Below, in pieces: positions 34,103-42,599 of a DNA stretch of 64,000 nt. Positions within the stretch are counted from its first letter, which is position 1. Each line of letters starts with the position of its first letter. Below the pieces are notes generated by a model. The model saw only the letters and a list, made by a program, of their open reading frames with translations, was not told the DNA's origin and did no database searches. Both the position numbers and the translations under genes were made by a program. Source of the stretch: Lishizhenia tianjinensis (GTDB lineage Bacteria; Bacteroidota; Bacteroidia; Flavobacteriales_D; Crocinitomicaceae); contig NZ_FPAS01000001.1 in the NCBI RefSeq assembly GCF_900116425.1, positions 558,001 to 622,000 on the forward strand, written 5' to 3'.

Positions 34103-34118
34103 TATGATTGAGGTCATA
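34103..34118. promoter_or_regulatory. Crp/Fnr-type operator candidate
   Basis: TATGAT-TGAG-GTCATA, a 6-4-6 near palindrome in the divergent region between the outer-membrane protein gene and the small membrane protein gene. Almost the same sequence recurs at 35532-35547, with flanking AAAA. Confidence 0.5.
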
Positions 34119-34169
34119 AAATTCCCTAAAACTTGACCTTAATTTTAACCTAAACAAAACACAAAGATC

Positions 34170-34475
34170 ATGAGTGCAAAAACAGCAGTAGCAACAGTAG
34201 ATAATGGATTTTACGCCAAATTGGAACACGCTAGATTTGGGTTAACAACTATAGGTATGACGCTTCAATCTTGTTTAAGTGCAGTAGCTGTTAACTACCT
34301 TCTTCAGTTGGATAATGACAGGGATTTAATTCCTTTAATTTTAATTGCAATGATAACCATGGCCTCTAACGCTTTTATCATTGCACAAATGAGTATGAAA
34401 CTCATCTTTAACACTTTTGTATTAAGTATAATTAGCGCCACAGCGTTCTTAATTTACGCCTTACTAAGTGTATAA
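34170..34475 (+). CDS. Small three-TM membrane protein, unknown function
   Basis: A 101-residue protein. Three hydrophobic segments occupy about residues 28-47, 52-70 and 78-98, separated by short polar turns (QLDNDRD). No motif recognised. The N-terminal 25 residues are soluble and contain GFYAKLEHARFGLTT. A palindrome at 34103-34118 lies about 60 bases upstream, suggesting control by the neighbouring Crp/Fnr protein (inference). Strong terminator follows. Confidence 0.7.
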   Translation: MSAKTAVATVDNGFYAKLEHARFGLTTIGMTLQSCLSAVAVNYLLQLDNDRDLIPLILIAMITMASNAFIIAQMSMKLIFNTFVLSIISATAFLIYALLSV

Positions 34476-34503
34476 TTCTAACTCATAACAACAACATAAA
34501 AAA

Positions 34504-34534
34504 AAGCCCGCTCAACCATAGTTGCAGCGGGCTT
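34504..34534. terminator. Bidirectional terminator before tryptophan dioxygenase
   Basis: AAGCCCGCT at 34504-34512 pairs with AGCGGGCTT at 34526-34534, extended by CAAC/GTTG. An A-run and T-run flank it. Confidence 0.9.
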
Positions 34535-34555
34535 TTAATAGCTTATAAAGTTGAA

Positions 34556-35482
34556 TTATTGTTCTAAATCTTCTCCCCAGTTTGCCAATTCTTGTTCTGA
34601 CCATAAACTTGGGAAAAATACTCTACGTTGGTACTTCGGGTGCATGTATTTGGTCCAATCACTACCTCCAGTTGCTGCTTTTGGCTTATCCGTTTGTCCG
34701 TAGTTCAAATATTTTTTTGCCGTATTGTAGTGTGCCATTACCCATGTAATGTTTATGGTATAGTCTAAATGACGCATAGCAGCAATCAAATCTTCGTTTT
34801 CTCTTGCTTCTTTTGGTAAAGATAAATACAGCGAGTACAAGTTATTCTCACTGTGCTTTTCCATGTAGTCTAAAAAGAAACTCTTGTACTTCTTCTCAAA
34901 ATTGAAAAGCAATTGTTTTTTCTCACCAGTTTTGAAGTTCTTACCTGCAGCTTGCCAGTAAAGTCTGTTGAAAATATCTTCTGTTTCAGAATCTTTATCC
35001 ACTTCTTTTCTAAACCTTGGATCTACTAAATTCAAAGCATTGGTACAAGAGAACTCTATCATTCTGTACTGTGCGCTTTGGAAACCACTAGCTGGCGTTA
35101 AAGTATCTCTAAACAATAAATATTGCTCAGGTTCCATTCCATCTCTCATGATAGTGAACGATGATGTTAACATATCGAAGTAACGAGATATTCTTGAAAG
35201 TTTTGAAGAGAACAATTCTGGTGTTAAAACTTCGGCATCTTTGAGTTGCTCAATTTCGTGAAGCATCATTTTAAACAAAATCTCATTGACTTGGTGATAC
35301 ATGATAAACACCATTTCGTCTGGGAAATCTGTTCTCGGTTTTTGTAGAGATAATAGAGCTTCTGTATCAATATAGTCCCAATAAGTAATTGGTTTTTGGT
35401 ACAATAAACCTTTCAAATAGGTTTCCATTGGCTCATCTATACTCTTGTATTTCGCTTCTAATTTATCTAAAGTCTCTTTCAT
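34556..35482 (-). CDS. kynA: Tryptophan 2,3-dioxygenase family protein
   Basis: A 308-residue heme dioxygenase that opens the tryptophan indole ring to N-formylkynurenine. The N-terminal YHQVNEILFKMMLHE carries the distal His region. IMRDGMEPEQYLLFRDTLTPASGFQSAQYRMIEF is the family block with the substrate-binding Arg. The proximal heme His is plausibly in WVMAHYNTAKKYL, followed by the ATGGSDW motif. Length matches the family. The rest of the kynurenine pathway is not in the window. A palindrome lies 50-65 bases upstream. Confidence 0.87.
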   Translation of the reverse strand: MKETLDKLEAKYKSIDEPMETYLKGLLYQKPITYWDYIDTEALLSLQKPRTDFPDEMVFIMYHQVNEILFKMMLHEIEQLKDAEVLTPELFSSKLSRISRYFDMLTSSFTIMRDGMEPEQYLLFRDTLTPASGFQSAQYRMIEFSCTNALNLVDPRFRKEVDKDSETEDIFNRLYWQAAGKNFKTGEKKQLLFNFEKKYKSFFLDYMEKHSENNLYSLYLSLPKEARENEDLIAAMRHLDYTINITWVMAHYNTAKKYLNYGQTDKPKAATGGSDWTKYMHPKYQRRVFFPSLWSEQELANWGEDLEQ

Positions 35483-35531
35483 TCGTCGTTGTTTACAATC
35501 TTCAAAGATGAAGTTTTTCTAGCTCTTATTT

Positions 35532-35547
35532 TATGATATAGGTCATA
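35532..35547. promoter_or_regulatory. Crp/Fnr-type operator candidate upstream of kynA
   Basis: TATGAT-ATAG-GTCATA, the second copy of the palindrome seen at 34103-34118. It lies about 50 bases before the tryptophan dioxygenase start, a normal operator position. Confidence 0.5.
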
Positions 35548-35574
35548 AAAGCAGCTCTCATGATTTCTTTCAAT

Positions 35575-36321
35575 TTATTTCCTGCTTTCTATTTTATACA
35601 AACAAAGAAGAGAAAGCATACAGTTACTTTCTGCTAATTCATTTCCCCTATTTAGGTATTGATGCATCAGTCCAACACCTAGTTTAAGTCCCTTATTGAA
35701 TTGATAATAGCTTCCCAAATAGAATAGGTTTTGATTCAAACTTAAATTAGTAGTACCTCCAGGTATATTGATCCAGAGCTCGTTAAAGGCCATTACATAA
35801 ACTTTTTCTTTCAAAGCAATTGGTCTATTTACCAAACATCTATAGCGGAATCTATTGTTGTAAATTCTACCATCTGTACCTGTGTTTCCCGTTTCAGAGA
35901 TAACCAGTCGTTGCGTAAACCTTTCCTCAAATCGTAATCTATGAAAAAAGGAGTATTGCTTTACCTTATTACTCAAGGTAACTTCCTGCCACAACGTATT
36001 TTCTGACAAGGCTATTGGTAGCGGAGATTTACCGTGAGGGAAATTCTTGAAATAGGTAAATCCAGCAGCTATACTTAGTCCCTTGCTGTGTGCATATTTG
36101 ATACCGGGGATAAACAAATACTGCTGAAAACCCTCGCATTGACTGGTAAATCGAAGGTGTAATTCACTGTTAAAGTAGAATTTGTTGTGAAGCTGAACAT
36201 CACCAATGGCTGTATTCCATAAGTGGTAATGAGAAAGCACCGTTTTCTTTTGGGCGAAAGAAATATGAGTTATTCCGAGGTTTAAGAGTAAAAGGACAAA
36301 GTAAAATACCTTCCTTTTCAT
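35575..36321 (-). CDS. DUF2490 outer-membrane-type protein
   Basis: A 248-residue protein starting at MKRKVFYFVLLLLNL, with a signal peptide cleaved near FAQ. It matches the DUF2490 layout: LWNTAIGDVQLHNKFYFNSELHLRF, then SFFHRLRFEERF and YRCLVNRPIALKEKVYVMAFNELWIN. Such proteins are beta-barrel-like envelope proteins of unknown function. A longer in-frame start upstream is rejected because it would precede the signal peptide with polar residues. Confidence 0.78.
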   Translation of the reverse strand: MKRKVFYFVLLLLNLGITHISFAQKKTVLSHYHLWNTAIGDVQLHNKFYFNSELHLRFTSQCEGFQQYLFIPGIKYAHSKGLSIAAGFTYFKNFPHGKSPLPIALSENTLWQEVTLSNKVKQYSFFHRLRFEERFTQRLVISETGNTGTDGRIYNNRFRYRCLVNRPIALKEKVYVMAFNELWINIPGGTTNLSLNQNLFYLGSYYQFNKGLKLGVGLMHQYLNRGNELAESNCMLSLLCLYKIESRK

Positions 36322-36414
36322 AGTAGTAGTGTTGTAGTAGCAAACAAGATAATAAGAAGTTGTTTGTTCCCTACAAAATATAGACAAGCATTCCTTTATC
36401 TTCGTTCTAGGACA

Positions 36415-36431
36415 CGGACTTCAGGGATAAA
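36415..36431. promoter_or_regulatory. GGACTTCAGGGATAAA motif upstream of DUF2490 gene
   Basis: This motif recurs upstream of the carbonic anhydrase/NDH-2 pair as TTGACTTAAGGGATAAA. The shared core GACTTMAGGGATAAA partly resembles a TGAC-N4 half site. Function is unproven. Confidence 0.3.
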
Positions 36432-36476
36432 CATCCTCTAATAAGGTAGAGAATTACTCAATTATATTCAAAGAAA

Positions 36477-36510
36477 AATCGGGAGTAGCAGTTAAGCAAT
36501 ACCCCCGATT
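36477..36510 (-). terminator. Terminator of the carbonic anhydrase gene
   Basis: AATCGGG at 36477-36483 pairs with CCCGATT at 36504-36510, extended inward by GTA/TAC. On the minus strand TTTTTCTTTG follows. Confidence 0.75.
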
Positions 36511-36535
36511 CTGGATTCTTTTTAGTTCAATATTT

Positions 36536-37162
36536 TTAGCTGAGTCTGTAAATCTCCATTACATTCTTCAGTATTTCCGGGAAATCAATTTCAAGGTCTA
36601 TCAGTTTACCTGAATGTATATCAAACACCCAGCCGTGTACAGAAAACTCTCTCTCTAAAGATGCTTTTTGAACTTGTGCTGTTTTAATTACATTAATGCA
36701 TTGTTCTTGAACATTAAGCTCAACCAACCTTTTGTAGCGTTCTTCTTCGTCCTCGATGGCATTTAACTCTGCCTTGTGAATACGGTATACGTCGCGTATA
36801 TTTCTAAGCCAAGGGTTTAAAACCCCCAAATCTTGCGATTCCATAGCTGCTTTAACACCCCCACAGTAGTAATGGCCACAAACTACAACATGTTTTACTT
36901 TAAGATGAGTTACGGCATAATCGATAACCGACATGGCATTCAAATCTGTATTGGGAACCATATTGGCGATATTACGGTGAACAAATACATCACCGGGCTC
37001 TGCTCCCATCACCTCTTCTGCGGTAACACGGCTATCAGAGCAACCTATATATAAAACTTCTGGAGACTGACCTTTGGACAAATTTTTAAAGTAATTCGCA
37101 TCAACATCTAATTTGCTTTGTACCCATTGCTGGTTGTTTTCAAAAATTTTCTTTAATTCCAT
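36536..37162 (-). CDS. Beta-class carbonic anhydrase
   Basis: A 208-residue zinc enzyme interconverting CO2 and bicarbonate. The zinc ligands are C41, H97 and C100 (IGCSDSR, VVCGHYYCGG), with D43 and R45 as the Asp-Arg dyad. It is the plant/E. coli Can type in length and sequence. I use the ATG at 37162 (MELKKIFENNQ); a TTG three codons earlier is less likely. Divergent from the NDH-2 gene across 139 bases holding a shared motif. Confidence 0.93.
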   Translation of the reverse strand: MELKKIFENNQQWVQSKLDVDANYFKNLSKGQSPEVLYIGCSDSRVTAEEVMGAEPGDVFVHRNIANMVPNTDLNAMSVIDYAVTHLKVKHVVVCGHYYCGGVKAAMESQDLGVLNPWLRNIRDVYRIHKAELNAIEDEEERYKRLVELNVQEQCINVIKTAQVQKASLEREFSVHGWVFDIHSGKLIDLEIDFPEILKNVMEIYRLS

Positions 37163-37242
37163 GTTTATCAATTAGATATGTAACCCGTCGTCTCCCGTGT
37201 TGCATTTGAGGATTTGAAGATAATAAATAATCCAGAAATCCT

Positions 37243-37258
37243 TGACTTAAGGGATAAA
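37243..37258. promoter_or_regulatory. TGACTTAAGGGATAAA motif in the carbonic anhydrase/NDH-2 divergent region
   Basis: Second copy of the motif at 36415-36431, midway between two divergent genes. It has a TGAC half like Crp/Fnr sites but a degenerate second half. Confidence 0.3.
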
Positions 37259-37301
37259 TCTGCTAAATTTATTTGCTAGTATTTAACACATAGGTAACAT
37301 T

Positions 37302-38564
37302 ATGTACGCTAGAAAAAGAGTGGTTATAATTGGCGGCGGATTCGGAGGTATTCAACTGGCAAAATCACTAAAAAACTCAGAGTTTGATGTATTGCTCATC
37401 GACAAAAACAACTTCCACACCTTTCAACCCCTTCTCTACCAAGTTGCCACCAGTGGACTAGAACCCGGTAGTATCGCATATCCCATAAGGCGGGTTTTTA
37501 GAAAAATCTCCAATGTCAAATTTCGGATGGCCGAAGTTAAAAACATCCTAACCGACCAAAGTAAAATTGAAACCAGCGTTGGACTTATTCACTACGACTA
37601 TTTGGTGATTGCAACAGGATCTTCTACCAACTATTTTAATTTCGATAGTAAGAAAGGAAAGCTACTCTCCTTAAAATCTGTAGTTGAAGCTTTGGATATT
37701 CGAAGTTTTATTATGGAGAATTTGGAGAAAGCCATGTTAACGCGTTCCATCACAGAACAACAAGAGCTTATCAATGTAGCCATAGTTGGTGGTGGTCCGG
37801 CAGGAATAGAAATGGCAGGAGCACTGGCGGAAATGAAAAAATGGGTTCTCCCAAAAGATTATCCAGATATCGATTTTACGCAAATGCAAATTCACCTCTT
37901 TGAAGCTTCAGACCGTTTGTTAGGTGCGATGTCCCCCTTAGCTTCAAAAGCAGCTAAAAAACACCTCGAAAAACTAGATGTAGTTGTTGAACTCAACACC
38001 ATGGTGGAGGATTATGATGGAGCCCGTTTAAAAATAAAAGGCAAAGAAGATTTTATCTCAGAAACGGTAATTTGGACAGCAGGTGTAAAAGGAAATATAC
38101 CGCACGGATTAAGCGAAGAAATAGTCGCACCGGGAAATCGTATTAAAGTAGATGATTTTAACAAGGTGCTCGGATACGATAACGTTTACGCCATAGGAGA
38201 CGTTTCGGCAAATATCAATGATGAGACCCCTCGTGGTTTGCCAATGTTAGCGCCCGTTTCTATGCAACAAGGTCTGCACTTGGCTAAAAATTTAATGGCT
38301 ATCCAAAAGGGTAAGAATCCCAAGAAGTTTGAGTACAAAGACAAAGGATCTATGGCCACTATAGGGAGAAAAAAAGCAGTAGTTGATTTACCTTCCATAT
38401 CTTTCCAAGGTACTTTTGCTTGGTTCGTATGGATGTTAATTCACCTCCTTTCTCTTGTAGGCTTTAGAAACAAATTGGTAACACTTGTGGACTGGATTCA
38501 AAATTACTTCAATTATGACAGGCCGCTTGGACTTATCATAAGAAGGTATAAGCGAAAAGATTAG
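37302..38564 (+). CDS. Type II NADH dehydrogenase-like FAD protein
   Basis: A 420-residue FAD/NAD(P)-binding oxidoreductase of the NDH-2 type, which passes electrons from NADH to quinone without pumping protons. The FAD-binding motif VVIIGGGFGGIQLAKSL begins the protein, the second NAD-binding motif is VAIVGGGPAGIEMAGALAEM near residue 160, and VYAIGDVSAN is the late FAD motif. The C-terminus has a hydrophobic stretch (FAWFVWMLIHLLSLVGF) for membrane attachment. Length and blocks fit the family; an exact electron acceptor is inferred. Single-gene unit. Confidence 0.87.
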   Translation: MYARKRVVIIGGGFGGIQLAKSLKNSEFDVLLIDKNNFHTFQPLLYQVATSGLEPGSIAYPIRRVFRKISNVKFRMAEVKNILTDQSKIETSVGLIHYDYLVIATGSSTNYFNFDSKKGKLLSLKSVVEALDIRSFIMENLEKAMLTRSITEQQELINVAIVGGGPAGIEMAGALAEMKKWVLPKDYPDIDFTQMQIHLFEASDRLLGAMSPLASKAAKKHLEKLDVVVELNTMVEDYDGARLKIKGKEDFISETVIWTAGVKGNIPHGLSEEIVAPGNRIKVDDFNKVLGYDNVYAIGDVSANINDETPRGLPMLAPVSMQQGLHLAKNLMAIQKGKNPKKFEYKDKGSMATIGRKKAVVDLPSISFQGTFAWFVWMLIHLLSLVGFRNKLVTLVDWIQNYFNYDRPLGLIIRRYKRKD

Positions 38565-38574
38565 CATAAAAAAA

Positions 38575-38592
38575 GGGAGTTATTAAACTCCC
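38575..38592. terminator. Bidirectional terminator after NDH-2
   Basis: GGGAGTT at 38575-38581 pairs with AACTCCC at 38586-38592, with A-run and T-run flanks, between convergent genes. Confidence 0.85.
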
Positions 38593-38600
38593 TTTTTTAC

Positions 38601-39116
38601 TTATTCCTCTTCGTCTGAAGACGCCTCTTTTTCTGTAGGCTCTTCTTTTATTTTTTCTTCTTTCTTCTTCCACTTGGTAACGCGAACTGCATTAAACCCA
38701 CGTGGACCTTTTTCGATTTCAAAATTCACTTTATCTAACTCCTGTATATCATCAATGAAATTATTGATGTGAACGAAGTATTTCTCTTCTGAATTTAAAT
38801 CTTTAATAAAACCGTATCCCTTATCTTCTTTAAAGTAAACTAATTTACCTTCAAAAATTGGATCGTACTCTTCCTGTTCTCTTCTTGGAACACCAATTTC
38901 AATTGAACTTGCGTCAATTTTCTTTTTCTTAGAAGGATCTACAGGCTTATCAACTAAATGACCGTTTTCATCAACATAAGCTAACATATCTTCGAATGCA
39001 ACGCCTTTGTTGTTGTCATCTCTTCTCTCCGCTTTCTTAAGTAATTTCTCTTGTCGTTTCTTCTTTTTCTTTTTTTCTCTCTCTTTTTTATTAAAAGTCT
39101 CTTGGGATCTGGCCAT
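38601..39116 (-). CDS. Cold-shock-domain protein with charged N-terminus
   Basis: A 171-residue protein. The first 40 residues are almost all Lys, Arg and Glu (KKEREKKKKKKRQEKLLKKAERR), and the cold-shock domain follows at about residues 85-150: KLVYFKEDKGYGFIKDL with RNP1-like GYGFI and FVHINNF. An acidic tail (KEEPTEKEASSDEEE) closes it. The N- and C-terminal charged extensions set it apart from ordinary CspA and suggest an RNA-binding protein with extra basic region. Such layouts are known in Bacteroidota. Own terminator lies upstream of the next gene. Confidence 0.85.
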   Translation of the reverse strand: MARSQETFNKKEREKKKKKKRQEKLLKKAERRDDNNKGVAFEDMLAYVDENGHLVDKPVDPSKKKKIDASSIEIGVPRREQEEYDPIFEGKLVYFKEDKGYGFIKDLNSEEKYFVHINNFIDDIQELDKVNFEIEKGPRGFNAVRVTKWKKKEEKIKEEPTEKEASSDEEE

Positions 39117-39296
39117 TTACTATTTTTAAATTAGACAATAATCAAACTGAAATAATGCTGAAAACAAACGAAATGCCTGAGTGAAACGTGAGTATTTATC
39201 TCGAAGGGCTTACAGTAGTTCTGAATAGAACATTATGAAGATTGAGGCACAAAGATAGTCATTTAATCCTCGTTAATCAATTAATTGTATTTATTT

Positions 39297-39857
39297 CTAC
39301 TTCTTTAGTAAAGAGCTGACCAAATCTTGGAGAACCGGTACAGCTTGCTCTTCAAACCAAGCGTTCTTTTTCAACCATATGTTGTTGCGTGGTGAAGGAT
39401 GCGGGAGTACGAAATACTTCGGCAAAAATTCTTCAAAGTGCAGCACGCGTTCACTTAAATTTTTATAGTTATCGATGCAATAGTATTTCTGAGCATAAGC
39501 GCCTATGAGCAAGGTTAGCTCTATATTCGGCATGTAAGAAAGTAGAGAAGTGTGATGTGTTTTAGCGCAAATTGCAGGAGGAGGATTGTCACCACTTTTT
39601 CCTTTACCCGGATAACATAAGGCCATGGGAAGTATTGCCACCTGTTTAGAATAAAAAACAGAACGATCAATTCCCATCCATTCCCTTAAGCGATCACCTG
39701 AAGCATCATTAAAGGGAAGCTTTGTTTGATGAACTTTTAAACCAGGTGCCTGACCCATCACCAAAACCTTCGCATCAGCGTGAATTTGAAAAACAGGATT
39801 AGGTTCTAATCTATCCTCACATAGTTTACAATTTACAACATCATTAATTGTTGTCAT
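39297..39857 (-). CDS. Uracil-DNA glycosylase superfamily protein
   Basis: A 186-residue protein of the uracil-DNA glycosylase superfamily. It opens with a Cys-x2-Cys pair (VVNCKLCEDR), then KVLVMGQAPGLKVHQTKLPFNDASGDRLREWM, which matches the GxAPG and DxSG motifs, and ends with LPHPSPRNNIWLKKN, the HPSPxN motif. Only one Cys pair is visible, so a full 4Fe-4S cluster as in families 4/5 is uncertain. DNA repair role is likely. Its start lies 16 bases after the stop of the next upstream gene on the same strand. Confidence 0.82.
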   Translation of the reverse strand: MTTINDVVNCKLCEDRLEPNPVFQIHADAKVLVMGQAPGLKVHQTKLPFNDASGDRLREWMGIDRSVFYSKQVAILPMALCYPGKGKSGDNPPPAICAKTHHTSLLSYMPNIELTLLIGAYAQKYYCIDNYKNLSERVLHFEEFLPKYFVLPHPSPRNNIWLKKNAWFEEQAVPVLQDLVSSLLKK

Positions 39858-39873
39858 TTTACAAAAGTAACTT

Positions 39874-40701
39874 TTATTTATTCTCTTTACTTTCAGTGTT
39901 TTGGCTTTGTGAACCTTGCGTATTTATTGTTTCACTTTCAGGAGAGTTTTCCGGAGTTGCACCTTCCTCATCAGTTCTAAAATATTCAGGATGAAAGTAC
40001 TTGTAGTGCTCTAATTTATCTTTGATAAATACAACTAATTCATAATCTGTAGAAGTCCTTAAAAAGTTCTCGTCTATATTTAAAAAGTCTACAAAATCAG
40101 AAAAATACTCCTCTTTTAAACTACCAACATCATTAGAAACATACAAGCGCAATAACTCTTTTAAGATGGCATCTATATTATCTTGGTGTTCCATTTCTGC
40201 CACTTTCTTTTTGGCCTTACCTGTTTTAGAAAAACGTTCATAAAGCGCCGTGATAGGAGATTGAACAACATTAATACCCGTAACCGTTCTTGTCTCACGC
40301 ATGCTTAACTCTTGTCTTTCTTTTTTGATTTCATCAAGTGATTTAAGTGGATAAATACGTACCTCTTCAAACTCTTGTGCTTTGGGAGATAAGGGTTGAT
40401 CTATGATGAACTGACAATTGGTATCGGCCTCTACTATGTAATAGTACTTAGCGTATTCTTTTACAGTTAATGCTATTGTATCTTTATCTTTCGTGTAGAG
40501 GGAGAAACTCCCGTTAGGCATACCAAAAACACCTTTCCCTTCAGATTTATTGATGACCATCATATTGTAAAAACCTTGAGGTTGTAGGGTGTCGTATACT
40601 CTTCCTTTTACATAAACCTGAGTACATTTTACCGTGTCTTGTTGAGCAAAAGCAGTGACTCCAGCCGCTATGGATAAAAGAATTGATGCGTAGATTTTCA
40701 T
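39874..40701 (-). CDS. Secreted carboxypeptidase-regulatory-like protein
   Basis: A 275-residue protein starting at MKIYASILLSIAAGVTAFAQ, with a signal peptide. Residues 25-100 resemble the CarboxypepD_reg-like fold (VYVKGRVYDTLQPQGFYNMMVINKSEGKGVFGMPNGSFSL), and the rest is alpha-helical and charged, rich in Glu/Lys. A Ser/Thr/Gln-rich tail (ENSPESETINTQGSQSQNTES) closes it. Function unknown. Its promoter region is divergent from mnmA and holds palindromes. Confidence 0.72.
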   Translation of the reverse strand: MKIYASILLSIAAGVTAFAQQDTVKCTQVYVKGRVYDTLQPQGFYNMMVINKSEGKGVFGMPNGSFSLYTKDKDTIALTVKEYAKYYYIVEADTNCQFIIDQPLSPKAQEFEEVRIYPLKSLDEIKKERQELSMRETRTVTGINVVQSPITALYERFSKTGKAKKKVAEMEHQDNIDAILKELLRLYVSNDVGSLKEEYFSDFVDFLNIDENFLRTSTDYELVVFIKDKLEHYKYFHPEYFRTDEEGATPENSPESETINTQGSQSQNTESKENK

Positions 40702-40771
40702 GTTACTAAAATAAGTAAAACAAGCTGGAAGATATGTGTACAAATGTTAAATAGTGTGGAGGTAGGTTTTT

Positions 40772-40784
40772 ATACATTTGTAAC
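40772..40784. promoter_or_regulatory. ACATTTGTAAC operator candidate
   Basis: Sequence TACATTTGTAAC resembles the sites near the XRE gene at 42522 and 42600. It overlaps a TACATTTG -7-like box in the divergent region before mnmA. Confidence 0.35.
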
Positions 40785-40795
40785 GATATTTAAAA

Positions 40796-40827
40796 TTGAT
40801 ATATTTACTAATGTAAACTTATATCAA
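40796..40827. other. Inverted repeat in the mnmA divergent region
   Basis: TTGATATATTTAC at 40796-40808 pairs with GTAAA at 40813-40817 and TATATCAA at 40820-40827, leaving a four-base loop and a two-base bulge. No gene reads into it, so it is not a terminator; an operator or RNA hairpin is possible. Confidence 0.35.
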
Positions 40828-40863
40828 TATATTTAATTCACTTATGTAACATTATCTATAAAC

Positions 40864-40872
40864 ACAATTGTA
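40864..40872. promoter_or_regulatory. ACAATTGTA operator candidate before mnmA
   Basis: Perfect 8-base palindrome ACAATTGT within ACACAATTGTAAAC. It shares the core of GTTACAATTGTAAC at 42600-42613. Confidence 0.35.
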
Positions 40873-40945
40873 AACATCCCTCCTATCTAAAAGCAATACA
40901 TGTTCAATTGATACATCTAGGACATATTTCTACTAGTAAATTGAC

Positions 40946-40953
40946 TATTTTTG
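40946..40953 (+). promoter_or_regulatory. -7 box TATTTTTG of mnmA
   Basis: An exact TAnnTTTG element ending four bases before the mnmA ATG. Transcription would start at or inside the start codon, which implies a leaderless message. Confidence 0.5.
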
Positions 40954-40957
40954 CAGC

Positions 40958-42136
40958 ATGAAAAGAGTAGTTGTAGGTTTATCAGGTGGTGTAGACAGTA
41001 GTGTTACAGCACATTTACTTCAAGAACAAGGGTATGAAGTAATTGGTATGTTCATGAAGAACTGGCATGATGAAAGCGTTACTTTATCAGACGATTGTCC
41101 GTGGATAGATGATAGTAATGATGCTTTATTAATTGCCAATCAGTTGGGGATACCCTTCCAGGTGATAGATCTAAGCAAAGACTACAAAGAGCGCATTGTT
41201 GACTATATGTTTGCAGAGTACGAAGCAGGAAGAACTCCTAATCCAGATGTATTATGTAACCGTGAAATTAAGTTCGATGTATTCTTAAAAGCTGCCCTTG
41301 AATTAGGCGCAGATTATGTTGCTACAGGACACTACTGTAGAAAGGTAGAACACGAAGATGGAAGTTTTAGTCTCTTATCAGGCTTAGATAACAATAAAGA
41401 CCAGTCCTACTTCTTATGTCAATTGAGTCAAGAGCAATTATCTAAAGCGCTCTTCCCTATTGGAGAACTTCAAAAATCTGAAGTAAGAAGAATTGCAACA
41501 GAAGCAGGCTTGGTAACTGCTGATAAAAAAGATAGTCAAGGATTGTGTTTCGTTGGTAAAATATCCCTTCCTACTTTCCTTCAACAAAAACTTGAACCCA
41601 AGAAAGGTAAGGTGCTAGAAGTGAGCAAAGAACACTTTGTTAATCAAATACAAAATTCAATCACTGACAGTGTAGAACATGTAGTTGAATTAGCACAACC
41701 TTTCGTTTTAGATACCGCTGAAACATTGGAAGTTGCAGAACATCAAGGTGCACATTACTACACCATTGGTCAACGTAAAGGTTTAAATATAGGAGGAAGA
41801 CCACTTCCCTCTTTTGTAATTGGTATAGATACAGAGAATAACATAGTTTATTCTGGTCAAGGAGAAGATCATCCCTTATTAAACAGAAAGGCATTATTCA
41901 TTAAAAAGGACGAGGTCCATTGGGTTAATCCAAACCAAGCATTAGAAGTTGGTGAAACCAGAAGTTTAAAAGTGAGAATTCGTTACAGACAACCTTTACA
42001 GGAAGGAACCTTGGTAATGAAAGAAGAAGGAATGTATATCTACTTTGAAGATTATCAAAAAGGAATTACACCTGGGCAGTTCGCGGCATTTTATGAAAAC
42101 GACGAATTAATTGGTTCTGGAGTTATTCTTCATTAG
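40958..42136 (+). CDS. mnmA: tRNA-specific 2-thiouridylase MnmA
   Basis: A 392-residue enzyme that puts sulfur on the wobble uridine 34 of tRNA. The PP-loop is [29 protein letters not shown] carries the first catalytic Cys, and [11 protein letters not shown] the second. [13 protein letters not shown] is a family C-terminal motif. Length is normal. Its 3' end overlaps the convergent XRE gene by 14 bases. Upstream region holds a -7 box and palindromes. Confidence 0.95.
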   Translation: MKRVVVGLSGGVDSSVTAHLLQEQGYEVIGMFMKNWHDESVTLSDDCPWIDDSNDALLIANQLGIPFQVIDLSKDYKERIVDYMFAEYEAGRTPNPDVLCNREIKFDVFLKAALELGADYVATGHYCRKVEHEDGSFSLLSGLDNNKDQSYFLCQLSQEQLSKALFPIGELQKSEVRRIATEAGLVTADKKDSQGLCFVGKISLPTFLQQKLEPKKGKVLEVSKEHFVNQIQNSITDSVEHVVELAQPFVLDTAETLEVAEHQGAHYYTIGQRKGLNIGGRPLPSFVIGIDTENNIVYSGQGEDHPLLNRKALFIKKDEVHWVNPNQALEVGETRSLKVRIRYRQPLQEGTLVMKEEGMYIYFEDYQKGITPGQFAAFYENDELIGSGVILH

Positions 42137-42521
42137 AAGGCGTAAACTCTTTAAAAGTTCCATCCGTATAGAAATAAACAATTTTTTCTACCGTCTTATT
42201 TGAGGCGGTATTTTTTTGCGTCGTATTTACATCAGCTTCCACCCCGGTAGTAACAGTAGCACTCTTTTTCTCTTCCATTTGAACTGGAGGAGTAGTTATA
42301 CCTGATACCTCAATTGTAGGTTGTTTACCACTTACTAGCCAATCACCACTCACTCGCGGAAAGGTGCTTAAGGTTTTCTGGATAAAATCAAGACTGGGTT
42401 TATTTCTGCCACTTAGAATGTGCGAAACACTGGAACGCTGAACACCAACTTTGTCTGCAAAGGAACTTGCATTCAAATTGTTCATCTTCATGATCATCTT
42501 TAACCTGTCTTGTATACTCAT
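42123..42521 (-). CDS. XRE-family HTH regulator
   Basis: A 132-residue regulator starting at [16 protein letters not shown]. The HTH region is [31 protein letters not shown], followed by [10 protein letters not shown], typical of XRE/Cro-type regulators. The C-terminal half is a Thr/Val/Lys-rich tail without a known domain. The start is chosen because the ATG lies four bases after a TACATTTG -7 box; a longer frame begins inside the promoter. A palindrome-like site overlaps that box and a perfect palindrome lies about 80 bases upstream, so autoregulation is likely. Confidence 0.85.
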   Translation of the reverse strand: MSIQDRLKMIMKMNNLNASSFADKVGVQRSSVSHILSGRNKPSLDFIQKTLSTFPRVSGDWLVSGKQPTIEVSGITTPPVQMEEKKSATVTTGVEADVNTTQKNTASNKTVEKIVYFYTDGTFKEFTPSNEE

Positions 42522-42534
42522 GTAACAAATGTAA
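42522..42534. promoter_or_regulatory. Operator-like site on the XRE promoter
   Basis: GTAACAAATGTAA, an imperfect palindrome that covers the TACATTTG -7 box (minus strand, 42526-42533). A TTTG -33-like element lies 20 bases upstream of that box. Confidence 0.45.
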
Positions 42535-42599
42535 TTAAGAATTACAAATATCACAAATTTACATATTTACAAAAGTAATATGTTAGAGTTTCCGTGTTA

